Notes: a model not told the origin generated them from the sequence alone. A stretch of 64,000 nucleotides of DNA from Anopheles merus (GCF_017562075.2 NC_054083.1:44819269-44883268); one strand, 5' to 3'; positions 13,417 to 28,000 are shown, counted from the stretch's first letter. Translations and numbers: made by a program.

Positions 13417-16400
13417 GTAAGAGCGCAACCAACACACACACTTTCCTAAAAGAAAACGCGCGCCTAAAAGCCTTCGAGAAAGGAAAATACAACCAACAAA
13501 CAACAAAAAACTGCCACTTGAAAGCGGAAGCAACACACACACACACCGGGGGGCACCGCGGGGCAGCGGAACGAACGAAGCATAACTACATAAATATTCA
13601 AATATTTTAACATTAGTTTAGGTAAATCCACCACCACCAGCAACAGCACCAGAGCACACCAACGTCTGCCAAAATGGGGAAGGTTGGGAGGCCTTCGGGC
13701 GTGCCAGGGGTTCGTTTTCCTTTTGGCCAGCAAAGCGCCAAACGGCTTCCCCACTGTCAATGCGCTTGCCTTTGCCGAACTCGGACTTTCGGTAGGAATT
13801 GGATCCGAGATCCTACCTTTTTTGGAGACGATTTGAGATTATGGAAGCAAGGGGGAGGATCACCCCACCACCACCACCACCAACAGGAGGCTCACAAATT
13901 CTGTTCTCTCTGCTGGCCAACACACAGCCAAGATAGCCCGGGATAAGCGGCAGTCTTGAATCCCATTTGCTTCAGGTTTGTTTCGACTGTGTGCAAAGGG
14001 ATTTCCTTTTTTTTTTGTTCCAGGGGACACAGCACAGCTTGCTGGATTTTATTTTCCTTTTTCGCTTCTCCATCGGCTTTGCTGGCGCGGTCCGCGTGTC
14101 TTACAGCGAAACGTGTGTCTTAGATTTCAAACTTCCCGGCATACACAGACACACACACATCCAGATCCCTCTCCCTCGAGGGAGGCTTTAAAAAGATTCG
14201 GTGAATATTAAAGGGATTTTCCCGGGCGCGGCGGCGAACGGCCCACTGGCAGGTTCGGGTTTAAATTATTGATGAAACTGAGAGCGAATGAACGCGCCGC
14301 GCGTTTGGCTGAACCGCGGCGTGAAAAGGCAGGATCGTTGCTTCACTTTCCGCTCCTTTCCCTGTGCTCCCACCCCCATCCCTTTGCTTGGTCTGTTGGC
14401 CGTACAAAGCCGTGCATTCCTCTGCGCGATACGCTATCCCAAGAAAGGAAGAAAGCTCTATCGCTTAATTTTAGTATGCAAATTATGCTTTCACGCTCCC
14501 ATAACAGGTGTTGAAGTGGTGGTGAGTTTTATTTTGTCTTAAGAAAATCGCACCAACCGTGTTTGGACGTTGTTGAGGGCTCTCGCTTTTCTTTTTTTTT
14601 TTTTTTACTTCTAGTGGATACCAATGAAAAAGGATAAAATCGTAGCTGGCTCACCAACTGGAGCTGGCCCGAGCTACGCTTTTGTAAATGGCGGCCCATA
14701 TTTTACGGCGCCAAATAAAACTAAGAACGCCCTTTCTGCGCTGAATGTTGCAGCCATTTTTTCTACTTTTGGGGAAGATTAGATAAAAAAAAACCTGCTA
14801 GCAGAAATTGTTGCTAAAAGGCACACAGTATTGCTCCTATTTCTACACAACGTTTCACAATCAAAACGTAACTAATAATACGATTGAATAACTACAAAAC
14901 GTGCCTCCAGTCCTACATGGAAAGGCACAAATGGAAAGGCTAACGAACCCCCTTCTTTTTTGTTGTAAAAACCCTCTTCCACAGGCCCCCCCTTTTGATC
15001 GTGTCCCATTACGGGGTGACAAATTTCCCCAGAGATTCCACTTTATTGAAATGAAATAATTGAACCGAACGCCCCGAATCTGCCCCACCAGCAACGTTCC
15101 CTTCGAAACTAAATAAATTTTTGTTTTGATTACTTTGCAACAAACTGTTTATCGGCACTGGGATGGCGTCCGGTCGCATCAGCGTTGGCTCATCATGGCG
15201 GTACCAAGGGCCCCCCGGGAATCCTTCCTTCCTGCTGCTGTCCTGCTACCGGTCTACCGAAAGGATTTGGTTAAGGTGAAGAAATATAGTGTGCCCCTTA
15301 CCCTGAAACGCCCTGAAAGCTGTGGTAGGATTTCCTCATTTCACGGTCATCATTGAGGGCAATTTATTAGCACAAGTGGTTTTCTCACCCCTTTTTTTTT
15401 TTGGTGGGAATCCTTCCTGCTGCCGAAGTGCGAAGGGAGGTGAAAATCTTTGCTAGAAGCACAGTTTGAATTTCTTCCATTCTTTTTTTGCGGAGTTAGT
15501 GCGTTCTGTGCGTGTGTTTTTTTTTCTTCTTCTTACACCCCAGGAACCCTTTTTTTAGGCAGCACTATTTATATCTCATCTGGGACAAACCGATGGGGAT
15601 GGGTGGGTGAAATTGATCGAACGATTCGTGCCCGGGAACCGTTTGCCGAGGTGCAGAACCATTCATAATCCTATCTCTCCGTTCCGTACCGACCATTAAA
15701 TATTTACAAGCAAATGCCCGTCCGGCCCAAATGCTGCCGATGCTGCCGATGCTGCTGCTGCTGCTCACTCGTCGCAGGGGAAATGGTGGTGCGATTTGGT
15801 GAAATCTTTCACGCATATGTTCATGTATTTTTTTCGGTGCTGTGTTTTGTGTGTAAGTGTGTAAAAAAGTAAAAGAAAAATCGATACCAACGGCCAAATT
15901 TTGCCACCATCTGTGACGTGTATTGCTGGAATGGTTTTGGGTAAGGTGAGGTTGTGTGATGATTTGCTTGCAAACAGTTTTACAACGCACAAAATTGAAC
16001 CTTTGTTGCTCAAGTTTGCAGAAAACATCGATATTAAATATGTTTTCCACAATACATTGAAGTGCGTGTAACGTCTCTCTCTTTAATGGCCATGTCGGGC
16101 TGCTTCCTTCCGTCTTTTAGAACCGGTCACGTGGCACATTTAACAAGAATCAGCACACAGTGCAAAGGGAAAAAACTGCTGCAAATACAAAAGAATCAAT
16201 CTCAAAATCCAAAACCATGAAGAGAGAGAGAGTGCAACAAAAAAAAGAAAAACAGTCTACCATCAAATAAAAAGAATTACTGTACCGAATGTGATGCAAC
16301 ATCACTGCTCACTAGGCAGTGGACTAATGTAGTGTCCCTCCCCATTTGCTACACTACACGAGCAGTTGTAATGAACTTATCCAATTCATCGTACATGGTC

Positions 16401-19400
16401 CGAAGAAAGAAAGCAAGAAAGAAAGCCATTCCAAAGAGGAGTCGAATGTGTCCCGTGAACCGATGGCGAAATCCCTGATCCTGATCTGATTATTTTTATT
16501 TATAGTTACCGAACTTCTTCATTTCATCCCACGCTACGCGAGGTGGCGAAGCGCGTCGACCGAAAGAGCATCTTACGAAAGCGAAAGCGAATCAACACCT
16601 CCCGCACAAGCGACGGTGGAGCCTCTACTCGGACCACGGCAAGCTACTACAACAAGTGGCGCCAGACCATTATCGTATCCACCACTCTACGACTATCACT
16701 ACACATCCCCTCTGCGTGTAATAGCAGCCATTGCCAGCAAACCGGGAACTACTTTCGCAAAGATTCACACATCCGTTTGGGGAAACCGCTCGGCGGGCCC
16801 AAGCGTGTTAACTAGCAAAAGTCTTGCGGAAGGAAAATAAGATAAAAACTTCTGCTTTATGCGTTACAGGTTGTTGAGTGTTCGCCCCTCCGCCCAACTG
16901 TCCAGCACACTGGGCCGACTGGGTTTGAGCGGATTTTCTTTATTGATACATCAAACAACCTATTATTTTATTAGATTAGGACACTCACACTCCGAACCGT
17001 TGTGTGAACAATTCACAACAATCCGCTTATCGGATCGGGAGGAGTTGGTGGTTTGATCTGCCTTCTGACCGACTCCAGCGGGGGATGTTTGGAAGCGTGA
17101 TAGGCACCTAATGGGCGGGAGCAAAGACTCCAATAGTCGTGGGAGATAGTTAGAAGATTCGATGCGTGATTGGCACATTGGGCTCACAACATGTTTGCGT
17201 TTTGTTGATATTGAAAAGCTCTACGCAATGTGGTGTATTTTTAAATTTCAAAAGACCCACGAAAGAGTTGGTCAGTTACAAATGAAGCGACCGAACGCAT
17301 CGATATTCCCTTTTTTTTATTTGCAACGCTTACCCCTACCAAACTGGGCTTTCGCATTCGCGTCGTCCGTGCTGTCTCGCTCTCCACGTCCAAACGCAGA
17401 CGATTTATATGAAATAAATTTAATGAAATTCAGCCCCGTCTGTCTTTTGGGGGCCATCAATCAATCCATCAGCAAAATTCAGCTACTGGCAGACTGCTGC
17501 TTCCCCCGCTTGCTGTGTCGCTGTATCGCTTTCTCTTCCTATTCCTCGTTCTATCTCGCGCAAGCAGCGGGAAACTGGAAACTGCAACCCCGGACCCGGC
17601 TGTGCATTGTCACCAAAATGCAGCAAGCGGGCTCGTCTTCCCCCGTCTGACTAGTGTGGAGACAGCAGCAACAGAAGAGGCAGCTCACAAAAAAAAACCC
17701 CCATTGAACATCCTAAGCGGGACGGCCCAGCGTGGCTTAACGAACGGTTGTATGCTTGGTGCTTTTTACAAACCTTGCTCGAGCAGTTAAAGACAACCAA
17801 ACGAGGGATCAAGAAGTCAGCAAAATCAGCAAAAGTTTACTTCAATTGTTGGCACATTCTATCAAACGTCAATTGCGACAGCCAAGTGTTGATCTTCCAA
17901 AGACAATAACAGTGTTGGATCTCGTAATATGTTTGCCATTCAACTCTCAACAACCCTCAATGTCTTAGAATGAGCACAACAATTCTTTTACGCCAAGCTG
18001 CAAATCTCCCCAATCACCAGCATCCATTACCATCAAAGGCCGAAAATTAGTCGCACGTAATGGGTTCGACCCGGAACCTGCCCCCGGTGTGTAATGGGAG
18101 GGTCATTCCGTTGGTCAACTCACCCAAAAAACACAAAATATTGATACCCAATTGCGCACAATATGTTTCGCTTGGCGGTGTCCCCCGCTTCCCGAAACTG
18201 CTCGTTGATCGTTTCTCGCTTTCCCATCCCGATTTTCGCTGCCTTTTCTTACAGCGTTGCAGGGCCGGCATTTCGGGCTCCGTTCGTCTTCGTTCCCCGG
18301 CAATAATGGTTCCCCGGGGAGGGTGTCAATAGTTAATCTTTATTACTTTTTTTTCCTTTCCCCGGGCTTTCGCAAACTGCACCCGACGCGTTCGTCATTA
18401 AAAGCAGCCCGAGGCAGCGGCCAGCCATCGGGACGGTGTGATCCGAAACATAAACATTGCGTAATACCGTACACACTTGCCGAGAACTTGCCGTAATAGG
18501 AAATCTATCAGTATGTTTGTGTGTGCGTGTGTTTCGTTTAGGTTCTATTCTTCTTGTGGAAGACTTTTCCTCTCCCCGTGAAACGTGGCCCGGAAACATG
18601 TGTACAAACACCCAGCCGTACATTATCCACGATGATTCGGGCTGATTGGTGAGCCGACTGATGCCAAAATCCCTCCCCTCCCCCCTTAGTGACCAGATTG
18701 TCCAGCGTCTTTGAGCTAGGGGAGAGGTGTTTTGAGGTGTTGCGAAACAACAGCAACAAAAAAAAAAAAACCCCAAATCCGATTCGGCAATCGATATCAC
18801 ATCGGGCCCCTTTTGCTGGGCGTCCGCTTCTCAACAATAGCGCCCAACAACACAGCCTGGCTTTTAAGCCTGTATCCCAACTCCCTCTTCTCGACGGCCA
18901 GAACATGCGCCGGTATTGATTATTGACTCCCCAGGAATTAATGTCAAAAGAGCAAACATCTTACGCTGACCGATACCCGGGCTTATTGCTGCCGGACTTT
19001 TGGACTTTTCGTTTTGCACCGGGATGAGAACAAGGGGACCCCGTCTGCTCTCATAATGATGGCAACCGATTACGGGAAGCAACGCACATTCTGAGCAGCG
19101 ATAAGATAAGAGGCAGCAGAGAAAGTGAATAGGCCGGTCAGTCTTTTCTTTTGAAGTGCGACTTGTTGATGTGCGGCCCCCTACCCGCAGAAGTCGATGC
19201 GTTGCAGGATAAGGATGTTTGAAAATCGTTTAACTGATTTATCTTTTGGTAAATACCGTGTCGGGGATAATCGGGGACGCTGGGAAGTATGTGGACTGAG
19301 TGGGCAAGTATTTGGACTTGGACTTTAAATGGCGTGCGTAGCGAAAGCGATGGCAAAACAATCCAGTAAAGTGTTTGCTAAGCCAGACGGAGATGCAGAT

Positions 19401-22400
19401 TGGGAATTGGACAATTGCCATGGAAAAAGTGCAAAAATTGCAAAACGCTCATTTTGTAAAGTCAAAACACCTCTTTCTCTTTCTGCTCCACACATATTCT
19501 CTTCACACTATTAATTAAGAATATTGAAAGGCATCGTAAATATTATTCTAATCTTCCGCCAGAACACAAACCGGCGGCCACCAGACGGCATCCAAAACAG
19601 TGAAAATAATTAAATTAATCCAATTTGAAAGCCCGCTTCGTAGACTGTTCGGGCAAAAACGTGGAAATGCCATTACGACGGCTGCTCACGAACAACCTTT
19701 ACTGTTGCACAATTGACCAGGTAGAAGCAGTTTGGGGGCAACCGTACCGAGCTTCCAAAAACCAGCCACACTGCAAATCAGAACAAATGGTTCTCGACCA
19801 TCTTTCGGCATTGGGTTCGGGCGCGATTCCATGCTCGAAATGCCTGGCTGCAAGGAGAGATCACCAGCCAAATACAAGGCGAAAGATAATCGTCCAGTAG
19901 CGCGTACATCCAGCAGCACAAGCAAACAAACAGCCAACCCGGAACAAGAAAGCACTCGTACCTATGGTCGGGGCAGCCGGCAGTCGTGTGTATGCATCGA
20001 CGTAACAAATCGAAGCAGGAGGAGTGCCGAATGCCGAGTGGAAGACCAAATTGAAATCGATAATGATATTAGCATAATAAACCAATATCATCACCTGATT
20101 TCTCACCAACCTGCCCGGGTTTCACCTTTCCAGGGTTCGAGTTCGGATGGATCGGTTGGTCCTGTCACTCGACAAGCACGTCGACGACAACCACCACCAC
20201 ACAACTCCAACAGGCACGTTTGTGTATGTGTGCCTGTGACTCCGTGTTATTGCCGCTATGTTTCCAATTCCTATTCTCATCCACCTGTACCTTGTGCTAA
20301 TGGTAAAAAGCTTTGGTCTGTTTTCGTCGTGGCCCCAGCAACACACAAAGTTACGGAACACGGAACCGCGCCAATTCTTTCGTTTCGCGGTTTTTGTGGC
20401 GTCGCTTGGTCGGAAAAACAGTCGGTTTGTGTGTGTGTATCTGACATCAACGGCATCCATCAACACGACACCAGAATAACGGCGACGGCGATGATGATGA
20501 TCCTCAGGATGCCGGGATGCTGTTGCTATTGGAGGTCTATTATGGGTTTTGGTTGTTGGCGTGATTGAGTGACGATACAGACAGAAGCAGTAAAAGTCGT
20601 ACAGCAAGCAAACGAAGGATCAATTTCAACGTTTAGAATAGTTGTCTTTGCTAGCGTATGTGTGGAGTTTGAAATGATTGTCAAAAATCAATCATTTTAG
20701 GCAAATTGATACCAACTAAAGCTTGAATCACACTCCAATTGATCACACACAAACTATGAAACTCGCTGTCTTCAGGAGTTGGATGACTTCTTTACCGTTT
20801 GCTGTAACTAGAATTTAGGTCACTGGACCCTGTCGAGCCTGACGCATTAGTATTCTACGGTTGCTACACTGGAAGTGGTGAGTTGTGTGCGAGGTTGTTT
20901 AAATATGTATGCACCATTGGCTCCCTGCACACTCCCAGGAGTATGCGAAATGCGAACGCTAAAAACCGTCTACTTCGCCGTGGCCTGGAGCTCCCTTTTC
21001 CCAACGATTTATCAAAGAGAACTTCACAGAATGTCCGTAAAACATGATCAGCTCCCAACACTGCACCCTGTACATCAAGCTGTACACACACCATGCACCC
21101 CTTCCCAAGCGAATTCTTTCTAATTAAAAGATTAGCCAATCACGACAACGTAACTCACGGGCTAATGCAAGGATTTGTCACGCTTGCCAGATTGGTTGTA
21201 CTGATCTTATCAAACCATCCGCACTCGCTGTCAATACGGAGCGGGGAGGGGGACCAGGGGGCAACAAAGGGGACAAAATATTTCAGAAAACATTTTCTTT
21301 TCTCCTGCCTTTGAGTTTCCCATTCCCAAAACTGTGCCGAGTGAAGATGTTACACCAACAAGGAAAGGGAAGACGATGGCAGTTCGTCATACACAAATCA
21401 CTCCTACCCGGGACAGACACCGGAAGAGGATGTACTGCTTCGTACTTCGGCTTGTGTTTGTGCTGGAGGTAATATTTGCATAACTTTATTAAGATAAAAT
21501 ATTGTCTGCATCTATCACTGGGAAATTGGTGAAATGAAGGAGAAATTCCGTTGCCCTCCAATTTCTCATTGATGCATGCCCACCAGCCCAGACGATTTGC
21601 ATACATTGTTGTTTCTGTGTGTATCATTTACCCCTGTAGGCATGTACAGAGTGACATTTTGTTGCCTAACCTTTCTGTTCTGTGGCTTTTTTTTTGTGGC
21701 CCCGGGAAGTGAAGCCCCGAGAACAGGGACACATTCATTCCAAGATGTCAATTCTTGACATTGTTAAGGAAAATGTATTTCATCTCCAGACAAGGAGCGA
21801 TAGCGTTCTTGCTTTCCGTCCGCCGTGTAAAGCTCCCATCACTCCCAGGGCCATGTTTTTGCGGGAATCTTGCAAAAGTGAACCTACTCAATAATTAACT
21901 TTTCTCAAACGAATCCATTCCATTGGGCGTTCGAGAGAAGAGGGTGAAAAAAACTCCATCCTCAAGTAAGTTTTCCCTTCCTTCCGATGCTTTGGACCTC
22001 ACGATGGAAAACGAGGTGAATGGGTGAAAATGAAATGCTTACCTTCTACACCTACACCCGTCCTGTCCCTGTTCGACCCTCTTCTCGGACCCTTCACGCA
22101 TCCTTAAGCCGTGCAGTTCTCGTGCAGCGCGTCGAACGTGTTGGAGTCCTGAAAATGTTGGCACCGGCTTTCAGCACGGCGCTTTCCACTTGAACCCCTG
22201 CCGCGGGGGGGATGCTGGAGCACCTTCTTGGGCGAAACTCCTTCACCAGCAGCTGGCCGTCGTGGGTTACAGCGCACAGCCTCTTCGAATGGTTTTCTGC
22301 TGCCAGTAGGAACTTTTGCTTTGCTTTCGTTTCCACTTTTTCGCTCACGCTTGCCAGCGCAGTTCCCTTTTCTGGAGGGTTCCGTTAATACTTTGCCCCA

Positions 22401-24540
22401 TTTGCTGTGTCTGCCGCATTCTTGTGTCTGCCGGGCGCCATTCTTCCAGCCAAGAGATCTCACATCTTCGCCACCGCTCGAAGCATGTCGCTGCACACTA
22501 GATGAAGCAAAGCTGTCAAAGAGGTTTTGCTGTCACGGGCGGCAGAGTGTACGGCACAACAAATGACAACTGTCATGGCGGGTACACAGCCTCTGTAGTG
22601 CATCTTTATTTTCTGTATTAAATGTTTGATTTGTTTGCTTGGTGGAAACATTTTAGAAACACATCGAATCCCGGGCTCTATCCACAAAGCTCTGCTGGAC
22701 AAAAATTCGTTTCACTTACATTTGTCCCAATGTGACTGAGAGGTGTTTGTGTGTGTGTGTGTGTGCCTTACCTTTTCGTGCTGCTGCCGGCCAAAACACG
22801 GACGGTCACGAAGATGTGCCTCCACGGTCCACTTGAGCCTTCATCGGTCCGTTGTTCCTTCCTTTGCTGCTTTAGCCTTCTTCCACGAACCGGGCCTGGG
22901 AGCTCCCGAGAAGCAGCAATCCGCCCCATCCCACCTTGGAAATAGACTTGGCCGAAGGAGAGCGAGCGCAACGAACGAACGAAAAAAAAGCCCCCCATCT
23001 TGTATACCCACACGTACGGAACGTTCGCTTTCTCCCTACTGCCAATCAATATTCTGCGGGACGTCGCTTGAATACTAAACATTTTCATCATAGTTTGTTT
23101 TACTTCGTCGTGTACAAGGTTTCGGTGTCCCCCGGTGTTCCTTTGCCCGGGTAGTAGCACTGGATATTCGCTGCGCTGGATTGTTGTCCCGCGGCACTGT
23201 GTGGCACACCATCGACACTCCTCCTCCTCCTTTCGGCCACCGTGTCCGCCTCCTTTACCCCCACTGTGGGGCGTTTACTTCGTTCTTTCGTTTCATTCTG
23301 CCAACTCCCAACCACTGGCTCCACGTTCTTCCTGCCGTGTTGGCACTCAATCGATATCTTGCACCACCACGACGGCCCAAGAGCACGGCAGCTTTCCTGG
23401 TGAAAAGCTGTGCTTCTTTAAGACGCCACTCTGCTCCCTGTCCTGTTCCACAGCCAACCGGGACACGCGTTATCCCCCCCCCCCCTCCCACCCGGGTGTA
23501 AGGTACCGAAACAAGAAACAAGGATCCAATAAGAACTCGGCTCTTTGGCAAAGATTTTCCTTCGGTGTGCTCTTGTCTTTCGAGTAGTTTTTTTTTTTTT
23601 GTGTGACTCTTCTTCTTGCCCTGTTGTTGTTGTTGCTGATGATGCCATGCCCCGTCTTACCCTCTTCCCGCAACCAGTGCTGCACGGGATTTGTGCCGCA
23701 GCTCCCAGGTTCTTGAGACGCGTGTCTTGATGATATGGTCGATGATTCCGACCAAATCCTTGCCCTCAAGCACCAGCACCAGCTACCGCACACCATTACG
23801 CTGCAGGTGATTTTCCACCACCAAAAATGAAAACTCTGCTTTTCGGTCATGCTCAGACACACTCACACAAACACACACATTAGCACATGGATATTCGCTT
23901 CCAGCCAGAAAGCTGCTCAATGTTTCAAACCTTTCTTCTATTTACAAGCACCGTTTTGCTTGAAATGCTTTTTTGGTGACTTGCTTTCGCTGTAAATCTT
24001 GTCCATTTTCACTCTTAATCTACGAGCCCCGGATCTGCGGACGCACAACGGGGGAGCACAGGCAAATGAAATGCGAAACGAGCATTTGATTGAGCCATCA
24101 TGCAATAAATAATTGCAATCTGCTGTTGTCTGGGGAACTGGAACCGGGGTAACTGTGGTAAAAGTATCCGGTTACCGATACCTTCGGGGCAAGCGAGAAA
24201 GGGAAAAGAATGTCATTTACACTGGGCAGGATGCAAAAGTGACGGTGGCCCGTTTTCGGCCCGTGGCCAGCGTTTATTAAGAGTACATTTAAATTGGTAC
24301 AATAAATGGACGAAATTAAGGAGAAGCGCTTTTTAAAGGATAATTTCCTAACCAACAAAACAACGGGGACGATGGTTCTTGTTTCTTTTATTTCGGTGGG
24401 GGGGGGGGGTTATAGTGGCCGGATGACAAATCGCTCACTTTATTTTGCACCATGTAACCCGATACCTGACGTAACAGATGGAATGGGAGTGCGGACGTCC
24501 AATGATGACAAACATCACCTCATCAGAAAGCACTCAAAAG
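13417..24540. other. Non-coding interval, one doubtful terminal exon
   Basis: Apart from the candidate at 16506-16838, only chance frames and short simple repeats are visible. Two minus-strand donor-like sites (GTAGAAG|GTAAGC at 22042 and CGAAAAG|GTAAGG at 22771) end open minus-strand frames, but no matching acceptors or recognisable peptides support exons there. Confidence 0.5.
16506..16838 (+). CDS. Candidate terminal exon (110 codons to a TAA), function unknown
   Basis: An acceptor-like TATTTTTATTTATAG (AG at 16504-16505) opens a frame that runs to TAA at 16836-16838. The peptide includes ASTERASYESESESTPPAQA, then PLSYPPLYDYHYTSPLRV, and ends SVLTSKSLAEGK. The Ser/Glu and Tyr/Pro patches look like a disordered C-terminal tail. 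The plus-one frame is also open over much of the same stretch, which weakens the case. No polyadenylation signal was found close by. Frames of this length also occur by chance in this window. Confidence 0.27.
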
Positions 24541-24565
24541 TGGTCGATGGTTGAGAGGACGGGCG

Positions 24566-24588
24566 GAGAGAGAGAGAGAGAGAGAGAA

Positions 24589-24633
<45 letters not shown>

Positions 24634-24646
24634 CAAAGAGAGACAA
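24566..24646. repeat. (AG)n microsatellite with minor interruptions
   Basis: About 80 bases of GA dinucleotide broken by a few extra A or C bases (GAAAAAG, GAAAGAG, GACAAAG). It is one arm of a purine/pyrimidine cluster that continues with a (CT)n run about 230 bases downstream. Confidence 0.97.
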
Positions 24647-24875
24647 GGACACAATTATGTAGTGAAAACCCTCAGACACAGGTCAATAAAGTTGTCACCA
24701 AATTTTAGCAAACACCCGAGAGAATGAAAGAGGGAAAGAGAGAGAGAGATGTACAAGATTTGGTTGAGATACGCGGGGACAACGCGTCACCAACAGAAAG
24801 GGGGAATAAATGGGCTGGTGTCGGTACTAACACCTTGCCTAAGAGGATTTTCATCCCGCGAGGATTGACAACCAC

Positions 24876-24908
24876 CTCTCTCTCCCTCTCTCTCTCTCTC
24901 ACACACAC
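24876..24908. repeat. (CT)n microsatellite followed by (AC)n
   Basis: A run of CT units with one CCC break, followed by ACACACAC. It is complementary in sense to the (AG)n block at 24566-24646. Confidence 0.95.
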
Positions 24909-25099
24909 CCTCAAAAACCCAAAATCGTTTGATGTTCCGCTCGTGGGCCTCATCGTTACGGGCTGACACTTTCAGGGCCGGCGGTCCCAGGCCCAGTGGG
25001 TTTTGTGTGCGGGAAAATCCGATTTGATTCTTATCGGCCCAGGACCGTGTCGCCGTGTGTGTGTGTGTGTGCCCACTGTGATCAGTTAGATCACAAAAG

Positions 25100-28000
25100 T
25101 GAGGGAAATTTTTAATGGAAAATGGAAAATGCCACTCCCCCCCTAGCACCGGGCCCCGCTTCCGCCGTTGTGACGTGTGACACGTTATAAGACCAGATTT
25201 GTCATTGTTTGAAACATTTCCTTTGCTGCGGCTCGGCCGATCCGATCTGAGCTGCACTTTCGGCTGGTGTGAAGCACCGGTCATGGTGGTTTTGCTTTTT
25301 GACGCCCGGTCCCTGGTGGGTGCCGCGGCTCTCCTTTTGTGTCCCTCGGGGCGACTTTAATTATGAAATTTCAATATCACTTAATTAACACATTAAATCA
25401 GGCTGAATATGTCTTGCGCAAGGGGAAAGAAGCATGCAGAACGGAGTGTGCTGCATTTGATGTACATGATGATGGCGGAAAATTAGATTTCTCTACAGCG
25501 CTGGCAGCGCCGGGTTTGATTTGTCGCACAAAGTGTGTGAAACCGTTTGCGTGTAGCAAAATGTTCGTTGCGTTTAAATATTCAACCAAATCAGATAACG
25601 GCCACCTGCAGACGCTTGAAAGGTTTTGTTTGCCAAAAAGGGATATGTTTTAGATCGGCTCATTTCCCCGTGTTATACCGTGTTCTTTCTAGGTGGTTTC
25701 ATTCCAGCAAAAATAAAGTGAAGAGCCAACCCAAAACTACTACAACGCCCATTTAGCAAACCTCCTCCAAAGAAGGGAAGGACCTTTCATTTCCCAAAAA
25801 AATAAAATCACAAAAATCTAATCTCAAACCGCTCGCCATCGCTTCAACTCTTTCAAAGCGACAGCAATACTCTGGTTCATTTTCTCACTTACATTTTGTA
25901 TTTTTTTTTTTTTGCGTATGCAAATTCGCTGGTGTTACAATTTCATCTGATCTTAAGCATTGAGAAGAGTGCCAGCGCGGTCTCGTTTGTTTGTTTGTTT
26001 CTTTGCTTTGTTTGGCTTCTTTTTGCAACAGAAATCGGAGCTTATTATTTAGACGAAATTTGACCAACAATCGAGAAAACCGTAACGTTGTCATGCTGAT
26101 GCTGCCTGCCTGGTGACCATTATGTGTTTGGTTGGAAGGAAACGAATTGAAGAGAGAAGGGTTCACGATGGAGGGTGGTATGTGAGAAAGTTGTTCTAAT
26201 TTTTACCAAAAATGCCTTGCGCTTAGATTGTGAATGGACGGGCTAGAGCGAAACGTTTCTTATCCTTTTCTTTTTTTTTTTGCAAGATTCCAAGAGCCTT
26301 ATTTTCTTCATCTCCAGCGCAAGAAAAAAAAACGAACCCCTATTATCCCTTCCAAAAAAAAGCAGGGCAGCTTCTGCTGCTTCACCACGCCACAACGAAT
26401 TCATCAGATTCTCCTTTCCGTCTTTCCAGCGGAGGGAAAGAGAGACAGAGAGAAACAGACAGAGAAAGCAATGCAAAAAAACAACATCATGAAATGAATC
26501 CAAATGTTTACCCATTGACATGAGTAGTAGTTTACTTACTACTCCGCACGCTGGTAATATGCATAAATTAACATAAGTTTTTCATTTCCAGCGATGCTAT
26601 TTGTTTGTGTGTAAGCTTTCTTTTCGCATACCGATACACCAGTGGACGGTGGTTTGTTTTCGGTGAATATGGGATTTGGAGTGTTTTTTGGCATTTCTTC
26701 TCTCGCTCTGTCTCCTCTTGTGTCCTTTTATCATGCGACCACTAAGCCCCACAATTCACTGCCCAGTTTGCAAAAATCTGATTTGCGAAAGAAAAACACA
26801 AGCACGCCTCGAAAGCCCTCCGCCTAAGCACGACCGGGGGAAATGGCAAAACATAATCAAGACAAGATTCATATTCCAGTGTATTGTTCGACATTTGTTT
26901 TCTTAAATTAGCTTCATCCTCCGGCCTTCCGCTTTCCCCGCCCGTACCCACAAAATACACAATCTCTTGTTAACGCATGGCATTAGGAAGAAATTGTCCT
27001 TCGCCGCGTTGTTTCCCTTCGGTTGCACCACTGACCACCAAACTATTTGGAGTTTGGCAAAATTGGTTTCACCATGAACCGATGAGACCGATGTTGCTGC
27101 GCGCCGTCCATTGGTGGCCCGTTGGCGAAGGCCAATCGTGTGCACCAAGCAGAACATAGAACGAGCATGTAAACGGGTTTTAACCAAACGGCGGGCGAGT
27201 GAGATAGGGGGGTTTTTGGGGATGGATTTTGTTAATTTTTCACGCGTGCTTCCCATGTTGGTCCATGCTTCTCCTCCCGTACAGTGCTGTTGGTTGTGTG
27301 TGAGTGGAATTTATTATTGGAAATTCAATTGCGTTCTTATGCAAAAACCGATTTGAAGCGAAATTTGTTAGACTTAACCGGCTCCCCCCCCCCCAAAAAG
27401 GGGGGGGGGGGGGGGGGTGGAGCAAATTGGGCGCCAAAAGTCTGGATTGTGTCTTTTCTTTTTTTTTTTGCGCATAAAGGATATACAAATATTGAGCTGA
27501 AGCTTCTTCAGTAAGTAAGTGATAACAGCACAACACAAAAGAATCTTTCCTCGAGATGAACTCTCGTGCCCCTCGAGGGGCAAAGTAGGCAAAAGAACGG
27601 ACAATAAATCCTGCACCCTGAGGCTCTAACGCAAGTATAGAGAGATCGAGAGGAAAAAATACCCGTCCCACCCAAATGTGAGATGGTATCAATAATCGGT
27701 GACATATTTATTGTGACCAGTGGCAAGATTTGACTCGGTGTGCTTTCTTTTTTACACCACAACGCACAGAAGCGATCTGGCCCACGTAAGAGGACACGAA
27801 ACCGGCATTCTTTCACACCGGATTGCGAGCGCGAGTCCGCTGTCCCTTCGGGGATGTTCTCGCTAGCCCTAACCTTAACCCAAATGTGTCCGGAAAATCT
27901 ATCAAGAGACAATAATCTTTCAATTGGACGCAATAAATTCATGGTTGCCGATGGTTGATTTATGGTAACATTCCAATCTGTGTGGTGGTGGTGGTGTTGG

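Noticed and set aside
18055..18080. GGGTTCGACCCGG considered as a tRNA box B
   Set aside because: No box A at a suitable distance and no cloverleaf pairing.
22043..23160. Minus-strand open frames ending at donor-like sites 22042 and 22771
   Set aside because: The donors look good, but the peptides are unremarkable, several frames overlap and no acceptors or starts are convincing.
25339..25653. 104-codon plus-strand frame (SLGATLIMKF...)
   Set aside because: No splice signals, no domain, and its length is within chance expectation here.
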